DNA from: Daphnia pulex
Taxonomy: Eukaryota; Arthropoda; Branchiopoda; Diplostraca; Daphniidae
Reading direction: 5' to 3'
DNA length: 64,000 nucleotides
NCBI RefSeq assembly: GCF_021134715.1
Contig: NC_060019.1
Span: 682,001 to 746,000, forward strand
Shown here: positions 1 through 14,062 of the stretch, piece by piece
Layout of the letters: the number at the start of each line of letters is the position of its first letter
Numbering within the stretch: the first letter of the stretch is position 1
Translations under genes and position numbers: made by a program
The notes under the pieces: model-generated
Database searches by the model: none
Told to the model about the DNA's origin: nothing
What the model saw: the letters and a program-made list of their open reading frames with translations, nothing else

Positions 1-130
1 AGTATCAAGTCCCGACACCGTGAGGATGACTCACGGGAAGTATCAAGTCCCGACACCGTGAGGCTGACTCACGGGGAGTATCCATTGCCAACACCGTGAT
101 ATCGACATCAGCCAGAGTATCAATTCCAAC
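1..130. repeat. 38-bp tandem repeat with internal hairpin
   Basis: Units beginning AGTAT start at 1, 39, 77 and (degenerate) 116, giving a period of 38-39 bp. The first two units each hold a perfect 7-bp inverted repeat, CCGTGAG...CTCACGG, around a 5-base loop; the third unit keeps only half of it. The array is cut by the window edge, so its full length is unknown. It could be a satellite or the end of a transposable element. Confidence 0.75.
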
Positions 131-1592
131 ACGGCAATAACAGCAATAACGAGATCAATCTACGACGCTGACTTCCGCCTTAACCAGTATAAAAGCCCCC
201 TTGTTTCCTGGAAAGGAAAAATCAATTACCAAGTGTTTCAGTGGGAAAATGTTAAAAATTACAAGTAAACTATACATGTTTGGGTCCTACATATGTAAAC
301 AATGCCCATATGCCCTGTACAAAACATTTAAATAATATGACTTCCACTACTTCAATAGTGGAAAACTTACATGCTACGGATTACCTGAATGATGTAGTAT
401 TTTTCAATATTTTTCTTTGGTCGAAGTTGTTATCCAGTTAAGAGAAAAAACACTTTGAAAAAATACTTCCATAAGAGACAGTATTAAAAAAGGGTGTGGT
501 TTTCTCAATATGGCGGATTGCAGCGTTGTCGGACTACAAGAATCCTGCTATCCGCACGGTGCAAGAGGTCAATAAGACAATACACACCAAAAATCTTAAT
601 CTCATTCATAAATATGCTTCACCCTGTTTTATCCTTTTTATCCTTTATTATTAGACTACAATACTAATCATCATTATTATTGATATTATGATATTGATAT
701 TGATTATTATTATTGGAGACTTGCTATTGTACTTCGCGGCAGCGTTGCCAATTTTGTTTCTACTTACCTACATGGTCTTCAATTTAATTAGAAAATTCTT
801 TGGTCTCCTTAATTTTAATGATAAGCGGAGAAAATCAGATCTAGTTAGATTATTATTAAAATAATAAAATCTGATAGCTCATATTTTGATTTGAGCAGTC
901 ATCTCTGGCACTGGCACTATGGTGGACCATAATTTCAATTTCAATTTTACCTCTCAAGTTATAAAGTCATGAATGTTAAATTGTATCAATCAATCAACCA
1001 AAATCCACTGAATTAATCAGTCAATTAATGGCTGTTCACTGTTGAAGTTTGAAGTGGTGATGCTGCACTTGCTTTTCACGGACTCAGCAGACGACAAAAT
1101 ATTTTTTGAGAAACAAGTACAGTTTGGCAATGCTGCGTGAAGTGCAATAGCAACTTTGACAGTTGGAGTATTTCACGTGTGAAGTGCAATAGGCGCGACC
1201 AAATGAAAAACAGTAAGATGGAAATAAGAGACTTGATTTTAAAATTGGTTTTAATTTTTACCTTTTTTCATTATTATGTTTTAGGTTTATTTCTTGTTAG
1301 GAAGAAAAGAAAAATGGGTGTCATTACTTCATTGGACGAGTCCGATCAAGAGCAACCAACAGAGTACAAAACATTTTTTTATTTAAGTGATGGTTTAATT
1401 TATTCAAAATGGTGTTTTCGTTTCAAATCGTCATTCATGTGTGATCTTAGCTGATTAGGGGTTTCCGTGGCATATTTATTGGCAGGCCATTTCTTCTATG
1501 AAAGCTGAATTTTTCCTCATCCCGATTTACAATAACCATTTTTTAAAAATTTTTAGATTTTAATGGATTTTTATATTTATTTTGTTTTACAG
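131..1592. other. A+T-rich stretch without a supported gene
   Basis: No convincing coding region. A 15-base direct repeat (CGTGAAGTGCAATAG) occurs near 1137 and 1180. A frame at 1203-1454 could encode a short hydrophobic segment followed by a basic RKKRK stretch, but no splice donor joins it in frame to the acidic exon at 1593 without creating a stop. Confidence 0.4.
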
Positions 1593-1903
1593 AGAGGAAG
1601 AAGTTTTAAGTGACACAGATGAAGATGAGACCAACACCAATGATACCGAGGAGGTAATTAGAGCCAGAGCTGAATACGAGAAATCGAAAGAGAATCTTGC
1701 TAAGATTAAGCGGTTATATGAATTAGCTGTGAGTCGCCTCGAAGAGATCGAGAATGGAGTGCTGTCTGCCTATGTAGCTACTCCAGAGGAAGTTGAACTT
1801 GATAGGTATCTACACACAATATATACTTTGTTGTCTTCATTGCTGAAATTTCATGAAATTATTTAGGTGGTTCGAGGTGACGAATAGGATGGAAAACGTC
1901 TAA
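1593..1903 (+). CDS. Possible 3' exons of a small acidic coiled-coil protein
   Basis: An acceptor (TTTTACAG) precedes 1593 and opens a frame rich in Glu and Asp (residues like SDTDEDETN), followed by a charged heptad-like helix containing RARAEYEKSKENLAKIKRLY. A 61-bp intron at 1806-1866 (GTATCT...ATTTAG) removes an otherwise terminating tail, so the protein ends in WFEVTNRMENV followed by TAA at 1901-1903. The exon starts in the middle of a codon, so at least one upstream exon must exist; it was not found. The family is not recognised. The acidic start and helical body could suit a nuclear or scaffold protein, but this is only a description of composition. Confidence 0.35.
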
Positions 1904-2517
1904 ACAAACGGACCAATCGTGAACGCCAAGAATTTGTTCTTCGTCTTCACCCTCCTTTTCCTGCTACATTTCCTTATACTTATACCTCGTCCTATTATTG
2001 TCGTCACACACCTTTATACTTCACCCCTCATACCTCTCACCCCATACTATATGGGCTAACTAAAAAATGTGTTATAACGTGTGAAGCTATAATTGTGTTG
2101 TATAATGTTTTGATCGTTTAACATGGCATTAATGGAAACTTGCGCCAAATTTAATTCAATTTACACGCTAGTTTATCCGTAACCAGACTTTTTCTTGGCT
2201 CACAGTTAACCCTGTAGTTATTTACGAATGAAGGTGAATGACGTAACAAATTTGCGGGACGAATGCATTTATTTGAATCGATATTTGGATTAAAACCTTA
2301 ACCGTCACATCCCATTTCATTATTTGCACACAATCCCGTTTGGTGACTAGAAGCATAAAAACCAATAACCCAATTTTTTGTTTTTTAGATGATACCTTAG
2401 ATAACTCTTGTTAAAATCTTTCCACAACCCCAACCCGGTGTGCACATCAATTGTAAATTCAGTTACTATCATGTCTTTTAGGTTGTTCAAAAATAACGGA
2501 ATGCTTTAAATTGTTGT
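1904..2517. other. Intergenic, nothing recognised
   Basis: A+T-rich sequence between the end of the small acidic frame and the 3' end of the minus-strand protease gene. No RNA gene, repeat or convincing frame was seen. Confidence 0.5.
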
Positions 2518-5500
2518 TTACTTTGGTGGTTTCAAAGTGATGAAATCTTGATCCTCGTAACCCGAATTGCTTTTCCCGCTCTTTTCGGCGGCTTTCAGCG
2601 TCTCGGCGTCGATTTCCTCCTTCATGGGTTTACCATTCTTGTCCAGCATCAAGTATTCCTTTTGTCGTGATTAAATAAGAGGCCGTCATTCAGAAAATGT
2701 GCAATCATTTTTGTTTTTTTCGACTAGAATACAACCTCTAGGGCGGCCGGGATTTTGTGACTGACCACACCCGTCATCGGAGCGTTGTTGGCCATGTCCA
2801 GGTCCGTGCTGCTTTTCTCTCCGGTGCTGCGGATCAATCCTTCGCCAGAAACGCAGGATCGTTGGAGGCAATACAGATCCTTCTGGCCGTCGTTGCCACA
2901 CCAAGTTCCGTCAGGGAAATAAGCAGAGACGTCGGTCAAACTGTTTAAATCCAGTCGGGGGGTGTAAAATCCTTCCCGATCGCTCCGCTTGCAGAAAATG
3001 GCGCACGATTGCCATGGCCGTTCTAGTAAAAGGTATAAAGAATTAATTGCAAATGAATTTAATTACAAATGGAATTAATATTTTTAATTACTTTCAGAGT
3101 AGGCCGCTTGCATGCCAGCGCCTTTAGCATCTATGAATGGCACATGTTGGCTGAATTTGGCGCATTGCTGGCCAGCATATTCGGCCGGAGCGACGCGTGT
3201 TTTCCCGGTGCAAATTTGATCGTCGTCGCAAACGGCCGCCTTGAGACTGGCGCCTTCGCAGCGATGCAACACGTCACTCGGTGCTGGATTATTGCACTCC
3301 CTTTCACTGACGACCGCTCCTGTTTGCCATAGTTTAGGTAAAAGTCAATAAGAAATGGAAATTTAAACGGAAATGGATTACACCTTTGGATTTCGTGAGA
3401 CAACCGGAGCTGCAAGGTTTGTTTTTCCAGTCTGACCATCCTCCTTGAACTGTTACTATTACGTTAGAGCGGCCGGACGGAACGCAGCTTCCTCCGTCGC
3501 ACCACTTAAACCAAATAAAAGATTAACATGTGCTGAAATGATTCATTTTAAAATTTAGAAATATGTCACCAGTGAACTACCGCAAACCGTTCCGGGGAGA
3601 GCTGGACCAGAAGTAAAGAAACCATCGCGATTTGGTGTTTTACATTTCAGTGAGTTGCAAGACGCCTGAAAAGTAGTAAAATTGTTCATTAAACGAATTG
3701 AATTATCATTGAAATAATTCGAATTGTTTGTTTACGGCAATGTCGGCGTTTGTGGCGAAGAAAGCAACAGCAGCCTTGTCACGTAAAAGAATTCGGCATT
3801 GCTCATCGGCCGACCACAACTGGCCGGGTCTATTTCCGTATTTGTTGTGGTTATAGTCGGGGAAGTTGCCGGAAGGAAGATCGTTCATGCAAGTTTCACT
3901 ATTGAGAACATATTGGAAATTTTCAAACGTTAATAATTATTTATTCTTTCACTTTTTCAAATGTAGGCTAGCTGATTCTGAAAATGTCATTACGTGACTT
4001 TGGCAAGTGTTGAGGCACTGCAGGTAGACCAGGTAGCTTCCCCTACTACACCGCGAGATGGACTCATGATAAAACCTTCAAGAAAATGTAAGTTTCATTT
4101 TCAGTTTCAATTGTTTCTTATGAGACACCAGTACCTTCTGTAGGGCAAGTGTTTCCAGAGCTGTCGTGGCTCATACCCAAACTGGAAAATCAAAATTTAT
4201 TATTATCCCCATCACTTTTTTAATTACAGGATTCAAATTGTTAACTCACTTGTGACCAATCTCGTGAGCCATTACGTATACTGAAGTGAATCCGGTGGAT
4301 GGATACGGTTGACCCTGTTGGTTCGTGACGCCAAACTCTCCGATGACGCAATTGTAAATGTCAGTGCAAACGCCAGTGACAGTTGACAAACCTGAAGAGA
4401 AAAAATAATTAATTAATTTTCCCAAGGTAATTTTTAATGCAATTTAATTTAATACCCATTGTGACATAATTATTTTTGCCGCCCTCAATTGCGTAAAAAT
4501 CAAGACCAGATAGAAGAAGGGCCATATCCCAATGCTCGTTATCGCTGTCGGAGGGTTTGTTCAATTTCGTCTGAAAAGCGCAGAAAGAATCGAGCAGTTT
4601 TCCTCGATCTCCGCTGTTGATCAAAGTGGCCGGTGCCTTGGCGTGGAATTCCATGTAGACGATGGACAAGTCGACTTTTTGGCCCAGACTAGGCAGATGG
4701 TACATCGCTTGCATCTTCATCATTAAAACAACTTTGGTAATTTTCGCCATCGGAAAATTGTGTACAAATTAAAATTACTAACCGCATTGACGAAGGCAAG
4801 AACCAGCTCACGAAGTTTGACGTATTCCTTTTCTCCCAAGTACGGCATGAACAGACCTAGTGCCGCTTGATCGATAAAAATTCCCAACTCGATGACTTTA
4901 TTCGGGGCAGCAGCCCTACCACTCGCTGATGGTTTTTCAAGAGCGTTCTTGCTTGAACCACCAACTGATTTTCCGGATGGCTTCTTTCCCTTTTCTGATT
5001 TAGCCTTTCGCTTTTCTAGTGACGAAGGTTCCGCCTTTTGTAAGGGAAATAACTTGCGTTAGATAATACCTTTTTTAGAGGTCTTACGAGCTCTATGTTA
5101 CTTACCACAACTGGTTCCTTAGCGAGTATTGGTTTCATTCGAGTAGACACATCAACTATGAAAAATTATGTTTTAGTCTAGCTATAAAAATGTCTCGCCA
5201 ATTATTAATAGTTACCATCGCAGCTCTCTTGATGAGCTTTAAGATGTGGGAAAGGATCAACAGCACGAATGATGTGAGCACCGATCATAATTATTTCGTT
5301 GTCTGTTTCAGGTGGAGAGTGGAGCATTTGGCGGAGTCGCGAAGGGATTGGCTTAATTTCCATCGGTTTACCTCCATCAATCATGTAACCGTGCTGTTTG
5401 AATTATACTCCATTAAATTTTAACTAATTTTTAAATTATTAAATTTATAGACCATACGATATCGTCGTCTGTGCAGTGACTCAGAGCTGCAACTAATCCG

Positions 5501-6050
5501 TTGTCGTAGTGGAGAAAGTGGCACTCGTCACCTCGAGGATGTTCCTCCACAAATTCTTTGTCCTGCTCTCCGCTGCTCCTCACCACCGTCTTCATGTTCG
5601 GCGCCATGAGAAAGTTATTCGGACGCACTTTGAGGTTGTAGTTCCTATCAAATTTAACGACTGAAAACTCGTTCAACATTAATTTTTATTAACTTCATAC
5701 TTTCCGTTGGCAGCGAACGAATAATGGGCGTGATTTTCACGAGGGCCACTCCGCTTCGTTTTGGGACTGGCGTTTCGTTGAAGAGGATCTTCGGGCACGA
5801 AACTTCTATGGCGGCGGATGTAGACGACCTCGTACTCATCGACTTGTGACGAATTGTCCACGCCGAATGTCCGTCCCAACTCGTCGACATTCATCAACGT
5901 GTGCAAAGTGCGCAACAACTAATACAGAAAAAGGTAAGTCTTGCAAACTATTTACAATGGATGGACTATATAAAGGTTTACCTTTGAGGGCTTTGTGAGC
6001 ACTCCAGCTGATGCCAAGCCGATGGCGCACAAGAACAGAATCCACTTCAT
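2518..6050 (-). CDS. ADAMTS-like secreted zinc metalloprotease, long copy (839 aa, 16 exons)
   Basis: Secreted reprolysin-type (M12B) metalloprotease likely to cleave extracellular matrix or secreted proteins. Exons, 5' to 3': 6050-5982, 5918-5701, 5644-5458, 5393-5216, 5155-5106, 5034-4783, 4714-4456, 4391-4250, 4181-4135, 4075-3994, 3898-3736, 3665-3570, 3504-3384, 3319-3092, 3022-2736, 2658-2518. All phases agree. Order: signal peptide (MKWILFLCAIGLASA), prodomain, a Lys/Arg-rich linker (about 235-270), catalytic domain from about 280 with the zinc site HEIGHNLGMSHD at 447-458 and Met-turn Met471, a disintegrin-like segment, one thrombospondin-like segment (WSDW at 604-607), then a Cys-rich segment containing CAIFCKRSDREG and PDGTWC. 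There is no tail of many TSP1 repeats, so it resembles short arthropod ADAMTS-like proteins. A TATA box lies 55 bp upstream of the ATG. A paralogue lies at 36.6-39.1 kb in the opposite orientation. Confidence 0.9.
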
Positions 6051-6104
6051 ATTTAGTTTTGAGCTCTGAACAGCTACTGATTCCCAACTGGTAAATGCGA
6101 TCGA

Positions 6105-6112
6105 CTTATATA
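6105..6112 (-). promoter_or_regulatory. TATA box of the long ADAMTS-like gene
   Basis: On the minus strand TATATAAG lies 55 bp before the ATG at 6050, which leaves room for a short 5' leader starting about 30 bp downstream. Confidence 0.6.
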
Positions 6113-6500
6113 CAGCTCCAGTTCACAATAATGATTCAATATACTGGTAAGCAGGTGTGGCGCGTTGAACTCTACTTGTTGCTACCTGCCAACAACATCT
6201 GTCGCCTATATAATACAATAATAACACGGTAGTGTCGGCTATTACCTATATGTATGATCCGTGTATTGCCTATAATGAGTGCATGCAAACACAAGCCACT
6301 GTCAAGTTTGTGGAAAATAATAGAAAAACGAGATAGAAAAACATTTTTTAAAAAATTCAGGAACTTCACGCAAGGACACCGCTATTTAATATTTATCATT
6401 TCAATTGTAAGTTTAATAAATTTCTTTTTTTGTTTTATTTCATTTTGTAATATAAATCTTCTTTTTTTTTATTGCCGATTGTTTAATTGTGTGATGTTTA
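6113..6500. other. Intergenic spacer
   Basis: A+T-rich region between the protease promoter and the 3' end of the Ig-domain gene. Poly-T tracts near 6425 and 6460; no gene seen. Confidence 0.5.
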
Positions 6501-7217
6501 TTATTTGACAAGGACGAATGGAATATCCTGGTAAACGGTCCTGGTCTGGCGGAAGTGGGTGTTGTCACGACGGGTGGCTATGCAGCGGTAGACTCCTTCA
6601 TCGCGGGCCGCATATTCTCCAATGACCAGCCGGGAACCCACTGCCGATTGTTGGCGGATGGAAAACCTTGGGTCCTGCCGATCCAGCGCCCAACTGTCCA
6701 CTCCGTTCCGCTCCAGTTTTTCCCACACGATATTCTGGTATTAATTATTAATTTGATTTCTAGAATAACTTGATTGAAATTGTTTTTAATTCATTACCGA
6801 GACGATGTCGTAGGTGGGAGGAAACTGGCAGGTGAGTTCGGCGTCCTGGCCGTTGACTCGAACTTGTCCCTGACCCACCAACTGCGGGTAGGCCTCGTTG
6901 GTGTAGTAATCATCGCGGTAGCCGACACTTTCGTAGTTGAGGCCGTGCAATGACGTGTAGCCACTGCCCTTGATCCGGTTACCCATGTAGCGCGTGGTTC
7001 CGGGCAGGTAACCGAAATCAAGTGGGCGATAATCCGACCCGCTGTCAAAAGTGTTGGCCAGGAATGGATCTGAATCGTCCATCGGAGCTCCCGGAATGAT
7101 CGTCTCGGCCATCGGCCCCAGCAGCGATCCCGGCCGACTTTTAGGAATCAGGGCCGTGACGACGGTGGCCACTAATAGCGTTGAGCAGTAGAAGATGATG
7201 AACCGGATTTGCTTCAT
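6501..7217 (-). CDS. Secreted single immunoglobulin-domain protein (217 aa, two exons)
   Basis: Exon 1 is 7217-6798 and exon 2 is 6734-6501, joined in phase 0 across a 63-bp intron (GTAATG...ACCAG). The product starts with a clear signal peptide (KQIRFIIFYCSTLLVATVV), followed by about 80 residues of Pro/Gly/Asp/Tyr-rich sequence without a domain, then one V- or I-set Ig-like domain. In that domain the first Cys lies in ELTCQFPP, a Trp in IVWEKL, and the second Cys in the hallmark DEGVYRC. No transmembrane segment or GPI signal is apparent, so it should be secreted. Arthropods have many secreted Ig proteins in cell adhesion and immunity; the exact family is not recognised. A TATA box lies just upstream. 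Confidence 0.8.
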
Positions 7218-7270
7218 CTTGACGACGACTGGAGAGGTGTACTAAAGCGGACGGACTTGACGTCCGGGCC

Positions 7271-7280
7271 TTTTAAATAG
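7271..7280 (-). promoter_or_regulatory. TATA box of the Ig-domain gene
   Basis: The minus strand reads CTATTTAAAA about 55-65 bp before the start codon at 7217, followed by a pyrimidine-rich leader. Confidence 0.55.
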
Positions 7281-8700
7281 ACTCCGGCGACGGGGCTCAT
7301 AAAAATGGCAGCGGATTCAATGATGGGAGCCGGATGACATTTAGGATGATATCGTGTCCTTGGATCTTGGCTTGATGGCGCAGAGATGAGTGCACAGCGG
7401 AAACCGACTTCGTGATGTGCTTTCACGTTCCTGAGTGGCGCCGTGAAGAAAATATTGTTATTATACGCGGGACAGGCGATTTGAGACTCTCGCGACTTTC
7501 ACTCGCTTGGTGTATGTACATTCGTCATCAACTGTGTGTCCTGTTGCGATTTTCTTAATGACCGAGCCGTGTCGTTTCTTTTTTTTTTATTTCATATTTT
7601 TCCACGGGTGAACGAGAGGAATTGACGTCAATCTAAAATCCATTAAAATCCCGTCCCCCGCGGGTTGGGTTTGTTTTTCGCCTTCTGGCGGGTTTTCGGG
7701 AGTGAAATTTGATGGTTGTTTGACGTTCGCTGTCGTCATCGGCGAGCTCAGTTTCTTAATTACTGTTATTGTCACAAAGCTTGAATTTTCTTCTTTGTTC
7801 TATCCTTTTTATTTTTTAAAAAAAGTTCAATTGTTTTAAATTTTTAGATTTTGCCCTTTTTATGTGGTTCACCGAGAATTGAGGAAGTCGCCTCAAATGT
7901 AATTCGATCAAAATAAGCCACCCCGATACCCCTATGCACCTCGCGTTATCGTTACAGGATGAGATAGTATACCCCCCTTGACAGAAGTAATTAATCGGGT
8001 TCTTATATACATGACGGGATCATTCACCTCTCCTCTTCGTGGCTCTATCTCACCCCATTCTTCGGGCTTGTTTTTATTTTTTATTTTTTTGAATCCATTT
8101 ATTTGCAGGTGGGTTATTTATACAGCAGTTCGTGACTTGGCGATGCGGTAGTTTAGTTGCAGCAACTATTGCGTAAAAGTTCCAAGTTTCTTCTTTTTTC
8201 TAAACAATTGTTTTAAAACTGGATCGTAGATGTTTCAAATTTGAATTCCTTATACCTAATTTGAATCTCGTTTAAATGTGCTTGGTCATGTTCAGGGAAA
8301 AAAAATGAAACATTTGACGTTGTAATCATACGTTCGTGCAGGTCCGTTCGGGCAAAAAACCCAATTTACTTTTATTATTGTTTAAAGTTTATAATTGGCA
8401 GTTTACTGTTTCATTGTCCTTTCTCTTTTTTCGCGACTCTTTTGTGGATAATTTATTTAAAATTTAAATCCTAAGTTGATTACCTAAAAGTAAAATATTG
8501 TGTAACAAAGAAATAAATTCGAATTTTGAATTTACGGAATTTTATTCATTCATCACTAGATGGCAATCCCAATTAACTGGTAAATGCAAATTCGGAAATC
8601 AGAAATATTCAAAAATATCTGTAGAATCAATCCTAAAAAGCCTCGTCACGTAACAAGAAATTTGAATCAGATTCACACAGCACTATGGGCAGTTAATGAC
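7281..8700. other. Intergenic, nothing recognised
   Basis: Mixed A+T-rich sequence upstream of the Ig-domain gene. Short frames are present but none has a recognisable motif or splice context. Confidence 0.5.
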
Positions 8701-8975
8701 AAGGCGGCGGTGGTGTTATGGTTAGCGCTCCGTCATCGCATGTTCAAAGTCCGTGGTTCGATTCCCGCCACCACCTACCATATCTACGGTTGTTCCAACA
8801 TACCTCCTCGGGCTGTTGGGGCCTTGTGGCACGGGAGTTACTCACAATGTAACCTATTCCTAGCCAGATCGTAGTAGATTAGTCTTCACCTTAATTGTGA
8901 TGAGGACGGTGCCATATTCCATGATTCTGTCGAGCTCCTAGTGGGCGAGGATGGCGTGAGGAGACCATGGTTCCG
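8701..8975 (+). mobile_element. tRNA-derived SINE-like element
   Basis: The head contains a potential A box (TTATGGTTAGCGC) and a good B box (GGTTCGATTCCC), about 30 bp apart, bracketed by a 7-bp acceptor-like pair GGTGGTG/CACCACC. The T-stem and anticodon stem do not pair properly, so it is not a working tRNA. About 190 bp of unrelated sequence follows, as in SINEs with a tRNA-like RNA polymerase III promoter. No clear A-rich tail or target-site duplication was identified, so the 3' border is approximate. Confidence 0.5.
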
Positions 8976-9930
8976 ACATTTTTAACCATTAATTCTTATG
9001 TCTTTGACGCAATTTGCACCGATCACGAACGAAACCTTTGCCAGTCGATTCGGTACCGCATTTCGCATACGTAATAACCGTTATGTCAAATGAACAGTTT
9101 ATTCACAAGCCATAAATAATAATTCATTTAACCACCCCCGCATTTTCGCACCGCTTTGTCTAGCTAACTTGACTTATGGCGGTCATCTGAATTTAAAAGT
9201 AATAAATCTTCATGGCGTCAGTATTTATTTAGATTTCCTGCTGTGGCAATAAAACATGTGCAAACGAAATATTTAATTTCTACAGTTTTTTCAAATGACG
9301 TTAAGTTACCGATTACTTATTTACTATTATTTTATTTATTTATTTGTGGGGTGTTTGAATTACAGTAAGCTTGGAAATTTCACAACAAGTTAATTAGCTT
9401 GGCATTTAATGTGAAAGGTATGTAATAATGTCATAGGAAATATCGCATGAAATTAATTTTTGTGTATTTTTATGAGTTGATTGACTGGCATTCCGCAGTG
9501 ACGATCAACAACAAAAATGATTAAAATATAGTCAAATGATTTTTTGGCTCAAATGAAGTTCCCAATATGCAGACGGCAAACTAAATTAAATTGTCTTGTG
9601 AACTGAAGAACAACATTTTACATTTATCTAAAAAAAAATTGCATTTGAAATAATTCCGTAATGGAAGCTACAGGCCAACAGCAACTCGTATCAGTGCAAG
9701 AACAATACAAAAATAGTAATTTTGTATTTAGGTCCCTTAAAGAAATGTAATAATAAAAAGAAATACGTTATTTTATTTGATTTAACATCAGATATCATTT
9801 TCAAATCACTTATATTGTTAATTGATGTGTGAAAATTGTATTTAGATTGTTTATTGACTTGGGTAGTCCAAGCTAAATTGTGTTTAGGGATAAACGAAAG
9901 ACTTCGTTGTCACCACTGTATAGTTGCCTA
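8976..9930. other. Intergenic, upstream of RpS11
   Basis: A+T-rich sequence with no gene seen. The last part must include the RpS11 promoter. A pyrimidine-rich run (CGTTTCTTTCT, about 9935-9945) resembles the 5' terminal oligopyrimidine start of ribosomal-protein mRNAs. Confidence 0.4.
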
Positions 9931-9987
9931 GTGCCGTTTCTTTCTGAGTCGTCTTTGCTTTCCATCGTCGATTTTCTTTGCTACAAC

Positions 9988-11279
<1,292 letters not shown>

Positions 11280-14062
11280 ATCATTGTCTTCTCAAAAGAG
11301 ATTTCCAATACAGAAAAAAAAACTCAATGGCTATTTATTGCTTAGATTAGATGGCCCTAACTATTGTTTAAAGAAGAGGCAAGTTCTAATTTAACTTTTT
11401 TTTTGTATAGAAATTGAAATGGATATCGTCGTTAATTTAGTAACATTAACAAATTGGGAAGGTAATGGTTTACTGTTAGTTCGCTTTTAACAAAGAAAGC
11501 GAAGCTAGTTCGTGAGTAACAGTCTTTACTTGTTAGCGAGTCATTTTTATTATTGCAAGAGTTGTTGCAACTTAGCAATTTGTTGCGTGTCTTATTGTAT
11601 TAAAGAGAAAAATTATTTCCTGCAGATAATTACTGAATAGGTAGACGAATGTGGATGGAATGGGATTTAACCTTACACGCACAATAGAATTAAATTTTGA
11701 CATGGAACTGATGAAGTAAATTATGATTGTGTTGTTTCATTTTAAAAAGGGGATTACAGTTCATTTATTTTAAAATCTCTATGGTAGGAATTCCATCCCA
11801 AACGAGCATTTTCCATCTGATGGGATGACGCTTTTTTCATAAACTGGGTAGTCGCGAGTGTTCTTTTAGACGTCATTCATTTCTCAAGTAACCTTTTTAT
11901 TATCCGCGAATTGATATGAAGTTGAAGAATGATGACAGGTTGGAACTTAGTAATTTTTGTAGGGTGTAATTAGGAGATAAGAATAAATTGGAGTTGTTAA
12001 ATAAGAAAACTATAGAAGCAAGCAAAAGGTGTTTCGTAGTGGCTTTTAACTTAGATGTGCAAACTCCTATAAGAGCCATTCAGCCATAGCATTCTATGGC
12101 TTGCCCCTTTGTTGTTGTGTTGCACAAGCACACTGAGTAAAGTGAGCATTACTGATTAGGCGGTTACGGTTAACGGATCCACGGATGTAGATCGTACTGT
12201 AGGTTGCAGTGAAATGTGTTGTTGCTTTATCCATTCAATCAAACTCATGTTTAATTTGGATTATTTATATCTCGATTGAATTATTTAATCGATTTCATCG
12301 CATCAAGAAGAGACTTCGCCCGTATTATCGTCTGCTCTCACATGTTTTCCGGACTTTGTTTTGAATTTTAGATAGGGTGAAATTCACAGTAATAAGCAAC
12401 AAGGCAGTTACAGTGGGATGGAAAAGAAAAGATAGTGTTTTGTTTATTCAGTGGAAAAGACTTCCTTCTTATTTCAGGTAATTCATTTTTACCACAGCAG
12501 TTAATTAAAGATTGGCTTACAGCCTTACACATCAATGGCAAGTGCCTTTTTTGGTCTATCTTCACATTTTAGAAATGTTTTATTAAATTGTGGTTGAATA
12601 CTGAGTGCATTCTGCAAGTCTTATTAAGACCTGAATAATGTTTTTACCTTGGCTATTATTTTATCGAAAAATGTCTTTGTTGTAGCCCATTTTCCTCATT
12701 CTCGCTCTCAAATTGAACCAGTGCATATGGCTGTGGCCACTTGTAGCTTATTCAGTTGTTGTGTGTTTGTGCTGAATCTTAAAGTCACAAGGACTGATTG
12801 ATGTTTACGGTCAGCCTTTTAGTTTCCTTTCGTTAGAAATAAAGGGATAGATGAGAATGGTAGAAAGAAGGGATGTTAGTTTAGCTTGAGTCTTGACAGA
12901 TAGAAACGATCAAGACGAAATAAGTTGAATAGACGGGGATATAAGAGGAGCTCGTTTAGGTCTGTCCATATTTGTATTCTGGAAGCAATTGAGATTGTTT
13001 ACATACTCCAAAGCTGATAACAGTGTGTCAGCAGTGCAGATGAATGCTATAGAATATCACATTCGCCCATCCTTTAGTCTAAACGCACTCGTCATTTTCT
13101 TGTGTCTTTCAATCTTCGTTTTGAATTCGAAATCTGCAATTAAAATAGGACAATTCATATTACTTAGGTATTCCCATGTATTGTCTGATTGTCGTAGCCT
13201 CACGCTCACCATCATTTTTTTGGTCTTTCCTCAAGATAATTCATCGCAGAATCGTTTAAATGATTAATGATTTAATTAATGATTTAAAGACACTACTACC
13301 TTTATCGAGAAAATTCATTCACTTGGAATTCACGTTCCTCTTCTTTCAGATCGATTAAAAGCGGGTTGCATAAAAGATTTAATTGGGGTGGCATCCAATA
13401 CATTTCCGTCTCCGTCTTTGATGCTGTGATTATTATAATTGAAATGCGGAACTTATTTACTAATAGCTACTTGTAAAGAATAACGTTCCGTAAAATCCGT
13501 ATTCTTTTTAAAATTAATGTTACGTAATTGCGTTCTGCACGTTACTGTTGTCTTAACTCTTGAGCGCCGTGTCCATGAGATCTGATCAAAATTTTATACT
13601 GTGAGACGAGAAGATTTTTTTTTTAAATTTAATTACGTACGAACGGTTACTTATTTTTGTTTCAAAGGTGATTTGCGACAGAAAAGGCTACACACTCCCG
13701 GTCATTCACATTTGACTTTCGCTACTTGAACCGTTTATCTAAAGAGTGCGACATTTACGAAATATTTCCTCGTCCTTTACGGATTGCACAACTTCCCCAT
13801 TTCAATCTGGGCTATGAGGGTTAGCATAAAGATTTTTTTTTTTCGAACACTAACAATGATATCAAGCCAGTGCAGTGTATTAAAATTCGATAGATAAAGC
13901 TCAATTGTACGAATTGACTTCGGACTCAGTCACTTGATTCATAGATAACAATTTGCCTAGGATGCTCATCTAGTTTCACCAGTATCCGTTTTGAAATCTT
14001 CATTTAAACTGATATCAATGCCTTTGTTTAACCTAATTTTCTTTCTGAAACAGTTACTGTAA
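11280..14062. other. RpS11 3' region and 2.7 kb without a supported gene
   Basis: The first part should include the RpS11 3' UTR. The rest is A+T-rich with only short frames that lack motifs or matching splice sites. No tRNA, repeat array or transposon ends were recognised. Confidence 0.4.

Noticed and set aside
1137-1454. 105-codon frame upstream of the acidic exon
   Set aside because: It begins with a non-ATG codon, and the best-phased donor would create TGA on joining to the exon at 1593.
8584-8874. 96-codon open frame
   Set aside because: It runs across the tRNA-like head of the SINE candidate and has no protein features.
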